DNA from: Angiostrongylus vasorum
Taxonomy: Eukaryota > Nematoda > Chromadorea > Rhabditida > Metastrongylidae
Assembly: GCA_018806985.1 (NCBI GenBank)
Contig: JADANN010000335.1
Location: 1,364,001 to 1,428,000 of the forward strand
Reading direction: 5' to 3'
DNA: 64,000 nucleotides
The position numbers and the translations under genes were made by a program. Of the stretch, positions 47,925-59,199 are shown one piece after another. Position 1 is the stretch's first letter; each line of letters opens with the position of its first letter. The notes under the pieces were generated by a model, which was given only the letters and a program-made list of their open reading frames with translations, was not told the DNA's origin and searched no databases.

Positions 47925-47959
47925 AGCTGACGTTTCGGCAGTATCGCTTCTTCAGAGCC
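47925..47959 (-). ncRNA. Hammerhead-like motif, family B, one base lost
   Basis: CUGAAGA, A, GCG-AUAC-UGCC, GAAAC, GUC, AGCU. One G of stem II is missing relative to the other family B copies. Confidence 0.5.
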
Positions 47960-48250
47960 TGGAAGGGTATACTGATATACAATTTACTAGGCCATTCGCT
48001 TCAATGACACTTACAACAAGACGAAAAAACTCTATGGTAATTACATGATCAACAGCTTCTCGAAAAAACTCACCGCTTTTTTTACGTGCCTTCCAATGAG
48101 GAAGATTAGAACAGCTGTGGACGGCACGTAAAAAGCGGTGAGTTTTTTCGAGAAGCTGTTGACCATGTAATTACCATAAAGTTTTTCGTCTTTTTGTAAG
48201 TGTTATTGAAGCGTTTGGCCTAGTAAATTGTATATCAGTATACTCTTTCA

Positions 48251-48286
48251 GGCTCTGAAGAAGGCGATACCGCCGAAACGTCAGCT
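48251..48286 (+). ncRNA. Hammerhead-like motif, family B
   Basis: GGCU, CUGAAGA, A, GGCG-AUAC-CGCC, GAAAC, GUC, AGCU. Stem I has a terminal G-U pair; stem II is perfect. Confidence 0.65.
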
Positions 48287-48622
48287 ACTGTTGTATTGTA
48301 TTGTGTTTTTTTATGGAAGTAAATGTATGCTGCTATAACAACCTCGCGATTGCTGAACAAGAAAACGACGCATTCATATTCCAATGCCGAGGTTGATAGA
48401 AGGTCGATCCTGGGAACTAAGTTAATGATTTTGCTCGCCATTCTATATGAGGTACGGACTCTACTCATTCTATTGGTTCACTGTTTGCTTGTGTTATTCA
48501 ACTTGTTTATTGTTTATCCAAGCATTCATTTTAAAATCTAGTGAACAGCGAATAGGAAAAATTCAATTCTACAAGCATCTCACATTGGTTTAATGATTTT
48601 ATAAATTCAAATCATTCATTCT

Positions 48623-51600
48623 CTACGACATAATCATGCGAATCAATTCGTTGATTGACACTTTTCCATCAGTGATCTCCAAATTCCCAAGCAGTATATC
48701 AACTTCGTCGGCGCTCATTTTCTCTCCTGAACATGTTTTTTGTTGCGGTAAAGATTTTTTCACTGTGGTACCACGGTTTTACAAAGATGTCCGAATTGTG
48801 TATATAACGTATAACAGTATTGTGGGCCACTAGTAGTGATGCCGATCAATACGAATAAGGCCCTGTTTAGCCCTAGCACCGCTCTAACAAATCCCTGCCA
48901 TCCTTCGGGCGTTGGGAATTTGATATTAGACGTGTCTGGTGATCAGCCGTCTTCTTCCAATCCGCAAAAGTCCCCAAATGCTCGTCATGACGACCTGGGA
49001 ACGTCCTAACGTGATTATGCCGGGATTGCAGAGACAGTGGACCCGATTAGCATTCAATGAGTTTCATAAACAGCACCAAGTATTATCAAATGAGAGCGTT
49101 GCATGAAGCCACACGTCAAAATTCGGAGTCTTCACGAACGATGGGTATGACGAAACAAGCCAAACTGGGTCGCGTAGAGGTAGACTATTGGTACTGTACA
49201 TCTACACCATGTGAAGAGATTACTATTGTTGCTAACGTCCAAGGCTTCCGGTTCAAAACTCTTAACCTGAAACCAGCTCGAATTTCTTCCATCTGATGGT
49301 GGGCTGCAGGAGGAAAACCTGTTTAGGCACAGGCTATTCGTCTATTTAACGGCGCTTATAGAATATAGCACGGGTCAGGTCAACATTCAAAATCTTAGCT
49401 GATTTCTAGAAAGCACAACAGTGTGTTAAGAAGTCGGAATATGGACAGACTTTGAAGCACTTTTTACTTGTTTATCGGCGGTTTATTAGGGGGGCGTGTG
49501 TGGATCAGTGGTTGGAGGCGCCACTGCGACACACACGTGGAATCGACCGCCACAGTCATGGTCCACCAATCCTTCCATCCCTGCGGGGTCGGCAATTTGG
49601 TACCATACTTGTACTAAGAGGGTAACAGCATTGGCTCGTTACATCTACAGGCCACTGCGAGTCATTGTAAAGGCCAGATATGCATTCAATCACCTCCAAC
49701 GATACTTAATGAAGCCGAATCATCCCTCAGGGATTGATTGATCAATTTATCTGTTTATTTACGTGATCCGAAACCACAAAGTGTGCGAATCTCATTACTT
49801 CGCTCACTACGTTCATTGTTTCGCATCCATCACCTAGCATGTTGTCTAGGTTTTTTGGTTTTCTTTACGAATACCATTGAATAGTGGTCTTGTCGATTCT
49901 CCCTGAAATCCTGGAATAGCTATACTAGTTCCTCAGCTTTCACCAAAGCCAGTCATTAACCGTTGTGAATCAGTGGGAGCTTTTTTCAGGCATGTATAAC
50001 ACAGATTTCGTGACCTAGGTGGTATAGCGAGCTCGCTTGCTGCGGGCGGTTGTTGAACCAGTGCCCATGCGTTTATTACTTCTATAACAACTGCATTTTT
50101 CGCTTTGACAGCAGGACAATAGGACCACGATTTCTTCGATGATGAATGAGTGTGCCATATTAATAAATGTCAAACTTGATGTACCTAGGTTTTGAAGCAT
50201 ATAACGAAGATCATGCAACTTCACATTCCCGCTGCCTTCGCGATCATAGTGCGAAAGTAAACTCTGAAATGGAAGAACATGCGTTGTTTTGTCATAAATG
50301 ATCTCAGAAATCTATGGAAAAAATATTGCATGCTAGTGTTTAGTGCTAAAGCAGCGTAGAAATGTAATATCACTTAGGTACTACCACTTAACAACATGTA
50401 TGACGCCTTTTTAGCCTGGGAATCCTTGCAATCCAGCGCTACACTGGAAATCTAGAGAAGAGTGGGCGGCTTTTTACATCTTAATCACGGGTCATGTTAT
50501 CGCATAAAACGCTTTGCGAAGCTACATAACCCTATACAAAGCTTAGGTCTGAAAAAGGAAGTCTTCACCTGGAATTGCTCGAAGGTTGGCGGTTTACCGG
50601 ATTCCTTTTTCACGTTTTGATAGATGGGCATGAATTCTTCGATGGAGATGCGGGTTTCTAAATGAGTCTCTTTTAGGAATGCACAAGCACAGTAAACGGA
50701 TGTAATTCAAAGTCTCGGCTATGCGATCCTACAATGCTAAATAATTTTCTGAAGAATTAAGGAACCACTCACCAGGCTGATCTTTCCATTGAGTGGTCAT
50801 GCGCTCTATAAGTTCTTGAGTTGGTTGCAAGTTAAGTGAACGAAGGCAGTTTCCGATCTGATCAAATGATATTATACAATGATGCTAATTATAACAAGCA
50901 ATAAATACTTTCAATAGTAATATTAAAACATGGGCGGTGACGTATTGTTAGTGATGCCATTCATTACGAGCGAGGCACTCGATCAATTTCATTCCGTGTC
51001 CACCCAGTCTCTGGTCCCTGTGCTGTCGAGAGATTGGTGACAAGCTTTTCCGGCACAAGCTTATTCTCCCATGTCCACATGAGAACTCCCTAGCACGGTC
51101 AGCCCACGATTCCACACAGAATTGACTCGACCAGCGCTCCACGACGATCGTGAGCGAAAATCCTCATACAGCAGCCAAGCACTCAAAATGCTTGGAGACA
51201 TTAATAGGTTGTGAAGACGACAAAAAATAATTGAATGCAGGAAGTATTGGTATCTCCACAACATCTGTAATCACGGGTTATGTAAAAGAAAGTGTTGAAA
51301 CAGGAACTGTGGTAATAACATAGTAATGTGATTACATGAATTGCTCGTTTTCATGAAAAATGCGAGTCCCAGCACACTCTGCACTGAACATGTGTGATTC
51401 TAGTTGGGCATGACAAGGTTTCGTTGGAGTTTCAATGAACGTAACCCAATACGCATTCTGTCTCTCATTATAAGAAGCAATCACGGGCCGTTATGCATAA
51501 GTGGAAGGTTTCCCAATCTATCCATTGGAACCAGGCTTCTTCCAAGGATGCGGCAGTTGCTGGCATTGTTCTATTTCTAGGCAGCATTTCAGATGCAGAC

Positions 51601-53163
51601 ATTCTCTTCATCGGGGAGATAATCTTCTATACAAATCACACTTCGACACCCAGGAACTCGCTTGCCCTTCACGAAAAGACGACATACCCTTAGAGAAGTG
51701 ACAACAGTATAAACATGCTTCTTCATTCACAGTGATAAAAATATTCAATCTAACTTATCCAAGACGTACTTTACCTCCTAATTAAGGAGATTGGATATTT
51801 CTGCATGTTGCGCTTCTAACTCGACGATGCCGGGACGGTAATAGGACAGAACGTGCCTGGCATTTCTATGTAAGAGCCCAAAATTTAGAAGTGAAGGATG
51901 TCTTATGTTGACTACACCTTGCTGTACGCTACACAACGGTCATCTATAGACGACCAGTCATCTGGATGCCGAATTAGTTACCCTGAAGACAACAAGAGAA
52001 AGATAAGTGACAGGTACCTAACCACTGTCAGGAACCCTATTATTCGTGGCTAAAAAATTTCTGTCGTGAAATCTCGGCATAGGATTTGTGATACCCTCTG
52101 TGTTAACAATCACACAAACTTATTAGACATCCTACTATGCACTCTCTTCCCAGGCTCTTTTCCAAGGCATGGTCAATTATTATCAACTGCTACTATCAAC
52201 AGTGGTGCGAGTTGTCATTAGCTGCTGGTATAGTCACTGGAAGGGGCGCGTGTGGCGCAGTGGTTAGAGGCGCCATTGCGGCACACACGTGGAATCGATC
52301 CCCGCGCTCATGGCCGACCAAGTCCTCCATCCCTCCGGGGTCGGCAAGCTGGTACCAGACTTATCTGGAAGGATAACAGCACTGGCTCGATACATCAGGG
52401 GCCACCGCGAATCATTGTAAAAGGCCAGATATGCATTCATTCACCTCCAACGGTACATAATGAAGTCGAATGCAAGGCGCGTCCCTCAGGGATTGATCAA
52501 CGCCAAGATCTTTATCCTTTATCCTTTATAGTCACTGGTAGTCACCAAGCTATGAAGGTAGGGGAGAACCAATTCGACCCCCATAAGTGATGTATTCGAA
52601 AAGGAATCCAGCACGTACGGCCCTAGAAATTAGCTTTCAGTAACTTCAACACCGGAATGAGAAATCCGGAAGTTTCGTCGAAATGCACATTTTCAAAAAC
52701 AACTGATACTGTTTCGTTGGAACCACCCCACTATCGTCCTTACATATTCGATTCGATTACTAACTTTTCGAAGCTTCGATTTTGAACTGCCTGGCAGAAC
52801 CCTATCCCTACATCAGTAGTATGATAGAAAAGGCCTTCAAAAAATTGGAAAAAAATGACACATTTATTCGAAGAACAGAAGTCCGCAATAGAGACCTTCG
52901 GAGGACGTGTTTGTAGTTCAGGTCGAGAAGCCGTATTCCGAAACTAAAATCATCTGTGGGTTACGGAGTGACACTTGCGGACTGTATAATGTAGGGAAAT
53001 GACTTCCATCATGAAACAAGATCACGGTTGCGAGAGATGGTCCTGTGGACATGGAGAACAGCAGTTCAACTAACGGACTGAAAGAGTGGTTTACCTGAGA
53101 TGCGGCGATTTTCGAATCGCCTTTGGTATCGTGGAATTGAAATACCTCTTCGATGCCTTCCAT
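48623..53163 (-). CDS. Essential myosin light chain (MLC-5/MYL6 type), complete
   Basis: EF-hand protein that binds the first IQ motif of a myosin heavy chain neck. Five exons: 53095-53163 (ATG; 'EEVFQFHDTKGDSKI'), 50773-50857 ('CLRSLNLQPTQELIE'), 50569-50657 ('ISIEEFMPIYQNVKKE'), 50185-50263 ('HYDREGSGNVKLHDLRYML'), 48623-48726 ('EKMSADEVDILLGN', stop TAG). They sum to 426 bases, 141 codons plus stop, the usual length of this family, and every intron phase matches. The order 'R.L...PT', 'IS.EEF.PI', 'DREG.GNV...LR..L..LGE.MS.DEVD.LL' is diagnostic of essential light chains. The EF-hand loops are degenerate except the third, as is common for essential chains. The ATG directly follows aatttag at 53164-53170, a possible trans-splice acceptor. 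The long first and last introns contain SINE copies. Symbol left open because paralogues cannot be told apart here. Confidence 0.93.
48833..49310 (+). repeat. Possible diverged SINE-2 copy
   Basis: Starts 'agtagtgatgccgatcaatacg' and contains 'acgaacgatgggtatgacg', both SINE-2-like, but the middle is not recognisable. Confidence 0.35.
49491..49741 (+). repeat. SINE-1 copy
   Basis: In the last intron of the myosin light chain gene, antisense to it. The tail is shortened. Confidence 0.8.
50945..51190 (+). repeat. SINE-2 copy, diverged
   Basis: 'gtgatgccattcattacgag' head and 'ttgactcgaccagcgctcc' body; within a myosin light chain intron. Confidence 0.55.
52241..52532 (+). repeat. SINE-1 copy
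   Basis: In the first intron of the myosin light chain gene, antisense to it. One of the best preserved heads (tggcgcagtggttagaggc). Confidence 0.85.
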
Positions 53164-53767
53164 CTAAATTACTTCATTAGAATACGATATATAATACTTA
53201 GAATAAAAAATGTCGTTTCCATGTCATTAGCACATGAAAATTGCCCTTCACTGAGGAGAATTCGAGTAAAAACTGCACAATTTCATAGATCAGTAGTCGT
53301 TCTCTTTCAGAAGGCGTTAGAAAGTAAGAGCAGTGCTCATGAATGGACCTTATTGTTCTCTTAATAAATTTACCACGATATGCGTTGATTTCGATGCATG
53401 CATAAAGTGGGGGAACTGAACGACATCTATTGATGTTTTCAATGAATCTTCTTCCCAGTAGTTTCGTCTGCCGTACAAACTTTCGTGCATCAAAATTTCT
53501 GAGTAGATTGTAGTCAATGCGTAACACGGATCAGAAAGAGCTCTATTCTACCATGCAGCAACTGCAAAGAATTACTGGTCGTTGAAAATGTATTAGTAAA
53601 AAGTTTCATTTTACATGATAATCTTTTATACATTAGTAAACCCCTTCATCTGCTTTTAAATTTCAAGGTAGATTTGGCAACACATTTCTTATTTCAACAA
53701 ACGTCAGCGACCACATTCATAACGGCTATGCTTTGATGTTTCAAACAAAGCTTAAAATATTAGTAGT

Positions 53768-53936
53768 AGGGGCCTTCGTGGTGTAGTGTGTAATGCGCGA
53801 GCTCCCGGAAAGGGAAATCGTGGTTCGATCTGGCCCGGGGTCCGAGTTTTTGCGAATATCTCAGCATCGTTGTGGCTGTAATGCACATCGTACCGCGCCG
53901 TAAAAATTATAGTCGGCAGAAAATATAAGGATAACA
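53768..53936 (+). repeat. Repeat-4 single copy with complete tRNA-like head
   Basis: The head pairs at its ends (ggggcc ... ggccc), has an A box 'tggtgtagtgtgtaatgc' and a B box 'ggttcgatc', followed by the family body 'gcgaatatctcagcatcg' and tail. Shows that this family derives from a tRNA. Confidence 0.7.
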
Positions 53937-54235
53937 TTAGTAGCTTAATTGAAACCTACTCGAAAGACGTAGCATTAACTGCTTACTACGAGATATACTA
54001 GCAAAGTACCTTTACTTTTTAGGGGAAGTACTTTCACTAGGACAAAAGATCGTCGTAGTTCGGCAAGCAGTTCACTTTCTACGTCGCTGTCTAAAACATC
54101 GAGTCGTTCAAAACATTATCAAAACGAAGACAACTACACGGTATTTACGGACTACCAGAGGATAGCCGTCAAGTGCTGGACATCGAAATACGAAGACTAC
54201 GCATCTGTCTACGAAGCAAACAAGACAAAGTGAGA

Positions 54236-54702
54236 TATAGCTTCAATGATGGTGAGATATTTGCAGAATTCCGGGCGCAGGTGTCTGCGGTGGGGAACGA
54301 ACGCGCTATTACCCTTTCTGGGGACTAACGCCTTCATCACCACACCACGTGGGTCCTTCGTTTTGCCTGTCTCTCAGCCAGTTCTATCAATCTTTTTGCC
54401 ATCAGCAATCACCCGTCAACGGGATTGATCTGGGGAGCCCAAATCGGCATTGAACCCCTCTGCTAATCAGTCCCGCTGACAAGTGTCTGCTAATGGCACT
54501 GATCGACAGAACTAGCTGAAAAACAGGCGAAACGAAGGACCCGAATGGTGTGGTGGTGAACGCGTTAGCCTCGGAAAGGGTAATAGCGCGTTCGTTCCCC
54601 ACCGCAAACACCTGCGGTCCGGAGTTTACAAGTATTTCAGCATCATTGAAGCTATATTTCGCAACACACCTTGCCATTAAAAGGAATAGGCAATAAATAG
54701 TA
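54236..54702. repeat. Repeat-4 foldback pair
   Basis: Same head-to-head layout as the 74 and 13450 pairs, including the 'gggattgatctggggagccc' centre. Confidence 0.8.
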
Positions 54703-55355
54703 AGTAAATAGTAAGTTAAAATTCAAGACAAAGTGTTCGCTCAGTTCAAGAGGACGGGCACTAACGAACACTACTTTGCTCAGTATTTGGAGGACCGCCC
54801 TTGAAAGAGAATAGTAGGTGGGTCCGTGTTGTTTTTGTAACTCTATTAGGTCTAATGCTAAAGTTATGTTACGAAGAAAATTTGAAGATCTTCTGAGTAA
54901 GTCGCATAACAAGGCTCGAAGCAACTATAAAACACCGTCAATGAAGATCAGATGAGTCACAAAAATAGTAAACAATGTGCTAGAAAAGTCCAACAATATC
55001 GTGTTAGGGAGGCATGATCTTTCCTGGAGGGACGCGGTCGCTATTAGAATTTCGCCCAAGTTTCTCACTAGTTGTACCCACCTCTAAGGCATCTTTGCCG
55101 ACGCATGTAGTATGCATGAGCTTCGATTAGACTCCGTAACAGAGGATGAGTTGAAGCACCAAATAGAGGTAAAAAAACAAGGAGAAGGATCATTACCAGT
55201 GCTGGAATTCCCTCACTTGCACTTTAGATTGCACGGTCCAAACAATGACGTTGTGTCGAATTCCGGATATCCGTGTACGAAACTTTCAAAATCCTTAACC
55301 ACTGTCGTTCGATGAAGTTTCGTTCCGACCTCACAGAAACGCATTGACATGACAT

Positions 55356-55691
55356 GTGGGATTTCGGGAACTGATAAGGTTAAAAAACACTACGATATCT
55401 GTTATATATAAAGGTGGAAAGTTTGCAATAGTTCTTCTCCAGCAAGATGTAGAGATAACGAAAGAGCAGTTTAGAGATGCTTCGCTTTATCGCTTATCAT
55501 CTGAAAAGAAATTCAAAAGTCAACACGGAAGATTGAGCGAGGAGTGTGTCAAGGTAACAAAGACGGCTGATTTAAAACCATCAGTGATCTCTCAATTCAA
55601 AGTCGATTTACCAACATGTGTTATACTTATCAAAACTCGTGAGTTAGTATCCACTGATAGTCTAGCGTCTACTTATCTATCGCTGTTCAAG
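55356..55691 (+). CDS. Candidate coding exon, unknown family
   Basis: A frame of about 110 codons stays open to an AAG|GTTAGA donor at 55691 ('KGGKFAIVLLQQDVEITKE ... VISQFKVDLPTCVILIKT'). Composition is protein-like and not from a repeat seen elsewhere in the window. An ORF at 55112-55312 on the same strand may be an upstream exon. No family recognised; start and acceptor not determined. Confidence 0.25.
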
Positions 55692-56159
55692 GTTAGACCT
55701 ATCATTAGTTTTCTAATAGTCTTTAACTCCAATACTTACCCAATGGTTTAAATACATTCTAGTCCATCTTACGAACATCCTGATTTTCCTGGGTCGTCTA
55801 CGTAACATGTGTCCTAATAGCGCGTACCTGATAGAGTCCTTCGACGTTGCAGACCTCTGCACAAAACCTGTCGACTAACTCTGCTATGCAAGCCATCCTC
55901 GGACTCCGATGAAATACGAAGGGCCAATAAACATGTACGACTTCTCGATTCAATAGCTCATGGCTCTTGTAAAGGATTGCCTGAACTATTCGATCTTCGG
56001 ATGGTCTGGAAAATATTACGCACAAATTGGATGGTTGGCAATGGGACAGCAACTGACACCAAGCCTTGCCACTGCCTCCATATCTAAGGTGAAAGCAGCA
56101 GTAATCGATCTCTGGCCTTCACTCTAGTCTTTTTTTATTTTTTTTCATTTGATCCATTT

Positions 56160-56495
56160 TCACATCTGTTGTGCGGATCCCAGCACTTCACACATCCAAT
56201 TCGTTTCCTCTCATCCTCTTCCAAGCTTTACGTGTGGTTTCGGTTGTTGTTTGAGGATTTTCATTTCATCTTGAATGCCATAGAATGCTGGGCGAGATAT
56301 TCTCTCTGGAGTCTGAGATAACCGGGCTGGAGCGTTTCTAATTGGATTGCAGAGAGTGATTTTTTCCTAGACAAGTCTGCCACCGATTTCTCGTCCTTGG
56401 AGGGATGATAGGCTTAGTTGGCCCGGAGCGGTTTCGAGCTAACACCGTGCTCGTGATGATGGACATAACTGCCACTGTGCTATCCGCCCTATTTC
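56160..56495 (-). repeat. SINE-2 copy
   Basis: Near full length; the tail matches the 893 copy ('tgtgcggatcccagcacttc'). Confidence 0.75.
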
Positions 56496-56934
56496 ATTCT
56501 AGTTTATATATCTAAATGATTGTTTCTCATGTGCTCCACTTATTGGATTAACAGTTAGAGTGCATTAAGTTGATCTGAGAAAAAGCCGATAGCTTCCATT
56601 TCTGAACGTTCAAATTAACCTATCCGAACATGCTACATGACTAAATGGCACCGAAAGCCTAGTAGCGCAAAAAGACTGATTCGTTACTCTTCTTTCACCT
56701 GTTTCACAGTAGCGCAAAACGACTGATTCGTTACTCTTCTTTTCACCTGTTTCACACAAAAATGGCCCTTCTAACAAATATATTTCGAACAGCCATTAGG
56801 GTGTGTGCACAGAAGGAGAGCAATATGAGGAGTCCCCGAAATTGACGCGAAAAATAGCCATTTCGAATAATTACGAAGTTGTTGCTCCTCGAGATAAGAG
56901 TGGAGCAAAAACCACGCTGTAAGCCGTAATTCTA

Positions 56935-57592
56935 GCCAGGATATCACCTGTATCATCCATAGTCCCTTGTGGTCCCTTAGATCGTCGAGTGTTTCGAGCG
57001 GGCGCCAGTAAATCTTCCATTTTTCCCTGTCGCGTGCAAGAGTAGCCCAGTGGGTTCTGCTCGCTCTAGGGATTCGTTGAGCATCATATCTTTCTTCTAA
57101 CCTTTTTCGTGAAGAACTCTGACAATAGAGTAAGTGGTCTTCCTGCAGTGCGTTTGACATCCCAAGGAATCCAGCCACTAACGGCTCTTGTCCATCGGTT
57201 GTCATTCATACGCACTACGTGTCCGGCCCACCTTATCTTCGACTCTTTGGCATGGCGTGCAGGACGGCATCTTTAATTTTCGACCGTTGACGCACGTTGG
57301 AGCTTCGGATCCCATCCTTTACTTGTATGAAACGGGATACTCCTACATCGACCTTTCGACTGCACGTTCGATAACGCTGAGTGATCTTTCATCCTGCTTA
57401 CGCAGCGACTAGGTTTCTGACGCATACGTTAAAGCAGGAAATACCATTGAGTCGAAAAGGTGGACACGGAGTCGGGTGTTCTTTATTCTCTTTTACTCAA
57501 TCCTCGATGATCTTGAAAGCTTTCTAAGCCGCTCATTTCCTTCTGCTCAACTCTGGGCCTAAGTCGTTCATCATGTTGGTTTTCCACCAGGA
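56935..57592 (-). mobile_element. RTE LINE relic, 5'-truncated copy
   Basis: Carries the RTE C-terminal segment ('THWATLARDREKWKIYWRP' on the minus strand) and matches 6130-6720 closely over about 600 bases. Its 5' break near 57592 abuts Penelope-like GIY-YIG sequence on the other strand. Confidence 0.8.
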
Positions 57593-58315
57593 TAGTCAGG
57601 ATAAGGTCCGGTTTATGTTACCCTTCATTTCCAACGAAATAAGTGGAGCTAACTCCGCAGCAATGTCTGGATTACCACACAGCACTCTAAGACGCCAGAT
57701 AGTTCGTAACCGCCTGTATGATCGTCTATGCACAACAAAAAATTTCATAATATGTCCTAACGGTACAGACGGTGACTGCATGAGTTGTGGGACAGTTTAC
57801 CTACTTTCTTGTAAAGGGTGGGGAGTCGCACACATTGGCGAGACGAGAAGATCGTCCTGTGTCTGTATAAAAGGACAACTAATTGGTGGATTTTAAGTTG
57901 AAGCAAATACTCAACTATGAGAGTATAGGACACAGAAGCATAACGTAGAAGATTTTGGAGCTGAAGTTGTCGTTATCGCACTGGAATCGAAAACTCCGGC
58001 GCGAAAAACTCTTGAGGCACACTGGGTAAGTTTCATGAATTCGAAAATGGACCGCTGGTGAAATGCTTCATAATCACACGAGATCTCACACAATATTTGA
58101 AACTGCTTATTAATGTGAAAGGGGGAACATTACCCATCCAAGTGAAAGCCTGTGCGGTTGGTCTCCACTTGAAACACTCAGTAGAATTCCCATGATCGAC
58201 TTTCTATTAACCTCGGCATTGGAATATGAATGCGTCGTTTTCTTGTTCAGCAATCGCGAGGTTGTTAAACAGCATACATTTACTTCCATAGAAAAACACA
58301 ATACAATACAACAGT

Positions 58316-58351
58316 AGCTGACGTTTCGGCAGTATCGCCTTCTTCAGAGCC
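58316..58351 (-). ncRNA. Hammerhead-like motif, family B
   Basis: As the 48251 copy, but stem II closes with G-U (GGCG/UGCC), so the helix is kept despite the change. Confidence 0.6.
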
Positions 58352-59031
58352 GCTTTTTTACGTACCTTCCCATGAGGGTAGCGATAGTTGAAATACCACC
58401 GGCTACTCTACGTCGTCAGTTAGTTCGTAACCGACTATATTACCGTCTATGCGAAACAACAAATTGCGTAATCTGCCCTTACGGTAGGGACGGTGATTGC
58501 ATGAGTTCAGGTACGATATACCTGATCTCTTGTAATAATTGCGGAGATGAATATATTGACGAAACGGGCAAGCCTTTGTGTATCCGTGTAAAAGAACACC
58601 TAGATGGCAAACTAAAACTAAGGCAAAGTACCCCACTAGACACGCATAGGATACAAAAGCATAACGGAGACGATTTTCAAGTAGAAGTCAATATCCTTGC
58701 ACAGGAGACTGAAACACCAGCGCGATAACTTCTTGAGGCTTTTTGGATAAATGCCAAAAATCCCTACAATGAATAGCAGGGATGAATGCCCAGAGGTCAC
58801 ATGCGACCTTGCCCCCGTATCTTCGCATCAATTTCTGATGTGGGGTGGTGCAGTCATCAAACTTATGCGACTATAATCAGCTGTTCTAATCTTCCTTATT
58901 AGAAGTCACGTAAAAAAGCGGTGAGTTTTTCGAGAAGCTGTTGACCATGTAATTACCATTGAGTTTTTCGTCTTTTGTAAGTGTTATTGAAGCGAATGGC
59001 CTAGTAAATTGTATATCAGTATAACCTTCCA

Positions 59032-59067
59032 GGCTCTGAAGAAGGCGATACTGCCGAAACGTCAGCT
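59032..59067 (+). ncRNA. Hammerhead-like motif, family B right arm
   Basis: Same sequence as the 58316 motif in the opposite arm of the element; core intact. Confidence 0.6.
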
Positions 59068-59199
59068 ACTGTTGTATTGTATTGTGTTTTTTCTATGGAA
59101 GTAAATGTATGCTGTTTAACAACCTCGCGATTGCTGAACAAGAAAACGACGCACTCAGTAGAATACTCATAGAAAGCGGTGAGTGTGCAACGAAGCTCT

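Larger units (their letters stand above)
47840..48412. mobile_element. PLE family B, two arms as a long palindrome
   Basis: The arms 47840-48125 and 48122-48412 are reverse complements with only small differences (for example an extra T and one missing G) and essentially no spacer. Each contains the family B hammerhead-like motif. No coding part remains. It lies in the sequence 3' of the myosin light chain stop. Confidence 0.85.
57595..59160 (+). mobile_element. PLE family B with two GIY-YIG segments
   Basis: The first GIY-YIG segment is 57573-57896 ('TLRRQIVRNRLYDRLC', 'GTVYLLSCKGWGVAHIGETR'), followed by a decayed tail to 58110. The second lies between inverted family B arms (58195-58355 and 58905-59155) at 58372-58728 ('TLRRQLVRNRLYYRLC', 'GTIYLISCNNCGDEYIDETG'). 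In the second copy YIG is YID, and a premature TAA follows 'ETPAR'. Both copies are inactive. Confidence 0.8.

Noticed and set aside
52241..52310. tRNA gene
   Set aside because: A and B boxes are present but the acceptor and anticodon stems do not close; it is the head of a SINE-1 copy, found many times in the window.
52918..53163. 81-codon ORF as an independent gene
   Set aside because: Only its first 23 codons are coding; they are the first exon of the myosin light chain and end at a GTAAAC donor.
53768..53836. Functional tRNA gene
   Set aside because: The ends pair, but the sequence continues into the repeat-4 body and the middle does not form a normal anticodon arm.
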